This document shows positions 11,922 to 12,507 of a stretch of DNA of 12,507 nt, one piece after another. The notes under the pieces are model-generated. The model had not been told where the DNA came from and searched no databases. It worked only from the letters and a program-made list of their open reading frames with translations. The position numbers and the translations under genes are program-made. Each line of letters starts with the position of its first letter. Position 1 is the first letter of the stretch. The stretch is from an uncultured Bacilli bacterium (GTDB lineage Bacteria > Bacillota_I > Bacilli_A > RF39 > UBA660), in contig CAKOOW010000032.1 of NCBI GenBank assembly GCA_934098445.1, forward strand, positions 1-12,507, in the 5' to 3' direction.

Positions 11922-12507
11922 ATGAAAAAATTTGATAGGGATAAGTATTTAAAAAAATTAAGATTTAAGAAGTATAAGAGATACTTATATATAGGAATAC
12001 CTTGTATATTAGTATTATTAGCAGGAATATACTTTGCTTATTCTAAGTTTAGTGTCTTTAAAGAGGAAGAAGTGGTAAGAACAACAGTAGGAGATTTTAT
12101 CTCAGGAGATGCTGTTATTGGAGCTTATATAGATGGTAAGTATTCTAGTGCAATTCCAGGTAAGAATGATGGTTATTTAGTAGAAAAAATAGTCTGTGAT
12201 AATGATGTTTATGCTTCTTGGGATAATGATGCTTGGGGAATAGTATTAACTAATTTAACTAAGAGAACTAAATGTAATGTGTATTTTAATAAAATTGTAT
12301 CTGTTTCTGAAAAAGTGACTACCGCAATGAGTAATAATCCTAGTATGTTTGCAACAGATGATCCAGATAATAATATAAGATATATTGGTAAAGATCCAAG
12401 TAACTATGTTTATTTTAATTGCAGTGATTATGCTAATCCCACAGCTGATACTTGCGAATTATGGCGTATTATTGGAGTATTTAATAATGTAACTAAGGGA
12501 GATGGGT
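11922..12507 (+). CDS. Membrane-anchored surface protein, 5' part (runs off window)
   Basis: An open frame from ATG 11922 to the window end, 195 codons with no stop. The protein starts MKKFDRDKYLKKLRFKKYKR, has a membrane anchor at about 21-40, the EEEVVRTTVGDFISGDAVIG stretch, the two-cysteine domain, and then TTAMSNNPSMFATDDPDNN and CELWRIIGVFNNVTKGDG. By eye it is about 85% identical to the protein encoded from 8430 over the whole visible length, so it is a close paralog and probably also ends in a lectin-like domain with a possible variable region beyond the window. The ribosome-binding site is unclear (AAAGGA at 11904-11909 is rather far; GGAA at 11915-11918 is close). Element B and a leader hairpin precede it. 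Confidence 0.88.
   Translation, partial: MKKFDRDKYLKKLRFKKYKRYLYIGIPCILVLLAGIYFAYSKFSVFKEEEVVRTTVGDFISGDAVIGAYIDGKYSSAIPGKNDGYLVEKIVCDNDVYASWDNDAWGIVLTNLTKRTKCNVYFNKIVSVSEKVTTAMSNNPSMFATDDPDNNIRYIGKDPSNYVYFNCSDYANPTADTCELWRIIGVFNNVTKGDG

Noticed and set aside
1..12507. tRNA, rRNA or known riboswitch
   Set aside because: I saw no cloverleaf, rRNA segment or recognisable riboswitch core in the intergenic regions. A covariance search was not possible here.

Overview
This is an AT-rich, low-GC Gram-positive window, probably from an uncultured gut Firmicute of the Bacilli/Mollicutes-related kind. This is inferred from base composition, AGA-dominated arginine codons, T-rich intrinsic terminators and the type of surface proteins. 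The genetic code looks standard: the GT8 gene ends in TGA at an ATGA start/stop overlap. Every gene I can support is on the + strand.

Layout. (1) 1-331: a non-coding edge with a hairpin and three 17-bp direct repeats in exact 23-bp phase, perhaps an insertion-sequence end. (2) 332-886: an unrecognised 184-aa protein with its own terminator. (3) 937-2668: an OmpR/PhoB-type response regulator and its two-TM histidine kinase, overlapping by 14 bp. (4) 2669-3135: a relic of a DUF4143-type AAA+ ATPase with one nonsense codon, a terminator, a perfect 19-bp inverted repeat, and a promoter overlapped by an 11-bp tandem direct repeat of the kind OmpR-family regulators bind. (5) 3136-7984: a compact five-gene operon encoding an acyl-adenylating ligase, a dedicated acyl carrier protein (ACP), a phosphopantetheinyl transferase, a tandem-domain GT8 glycosyltransferase and a PlsC-like acyltransferase, closed by a terminator. 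It reads as a self-contained ACP-dependent pathway for an acylated glycan or glycolipid; the product is unknown. (6) 7985-12507: three paralogous membrane-anchored surface proteins, the last cut by the window end.

The most interesting part is region 6. The first and third surface genes are each preceded by a ~290-bp element bounded by paired palindromic sites in inverted orientation. Site arms are shared between the two elements. The 7-bp centre of the sites differs between elements but matches, in inverted orientation, between the two ends of each element. That is what a site-specific DNA inversion switch requires. Internal motifs sit at the same offsets in both copies although the intervening sequence has diverged. 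In addition, the 3' end of the first surface gene has an abrupt 111-bp patch that is GC-rich (58/111) and depleted of A on the coding strand (12 A against 41 T), located where the C-type-lectin/FGE-like fold would carry its variable face. This is the signature of a diversity-generating retroelement (DGR) variable region. The reverse transcriptase, template repeat and any recombinase are not in the window.

Taken together, the window may hold surface proteins that are both switched on and off by inversion and diversified in sequence, next to a two-component-regulated surface glycolipid operon. The inversion and DGR readings are inferences from sequence pattern and need reads or neighbouring sequence to confirm.
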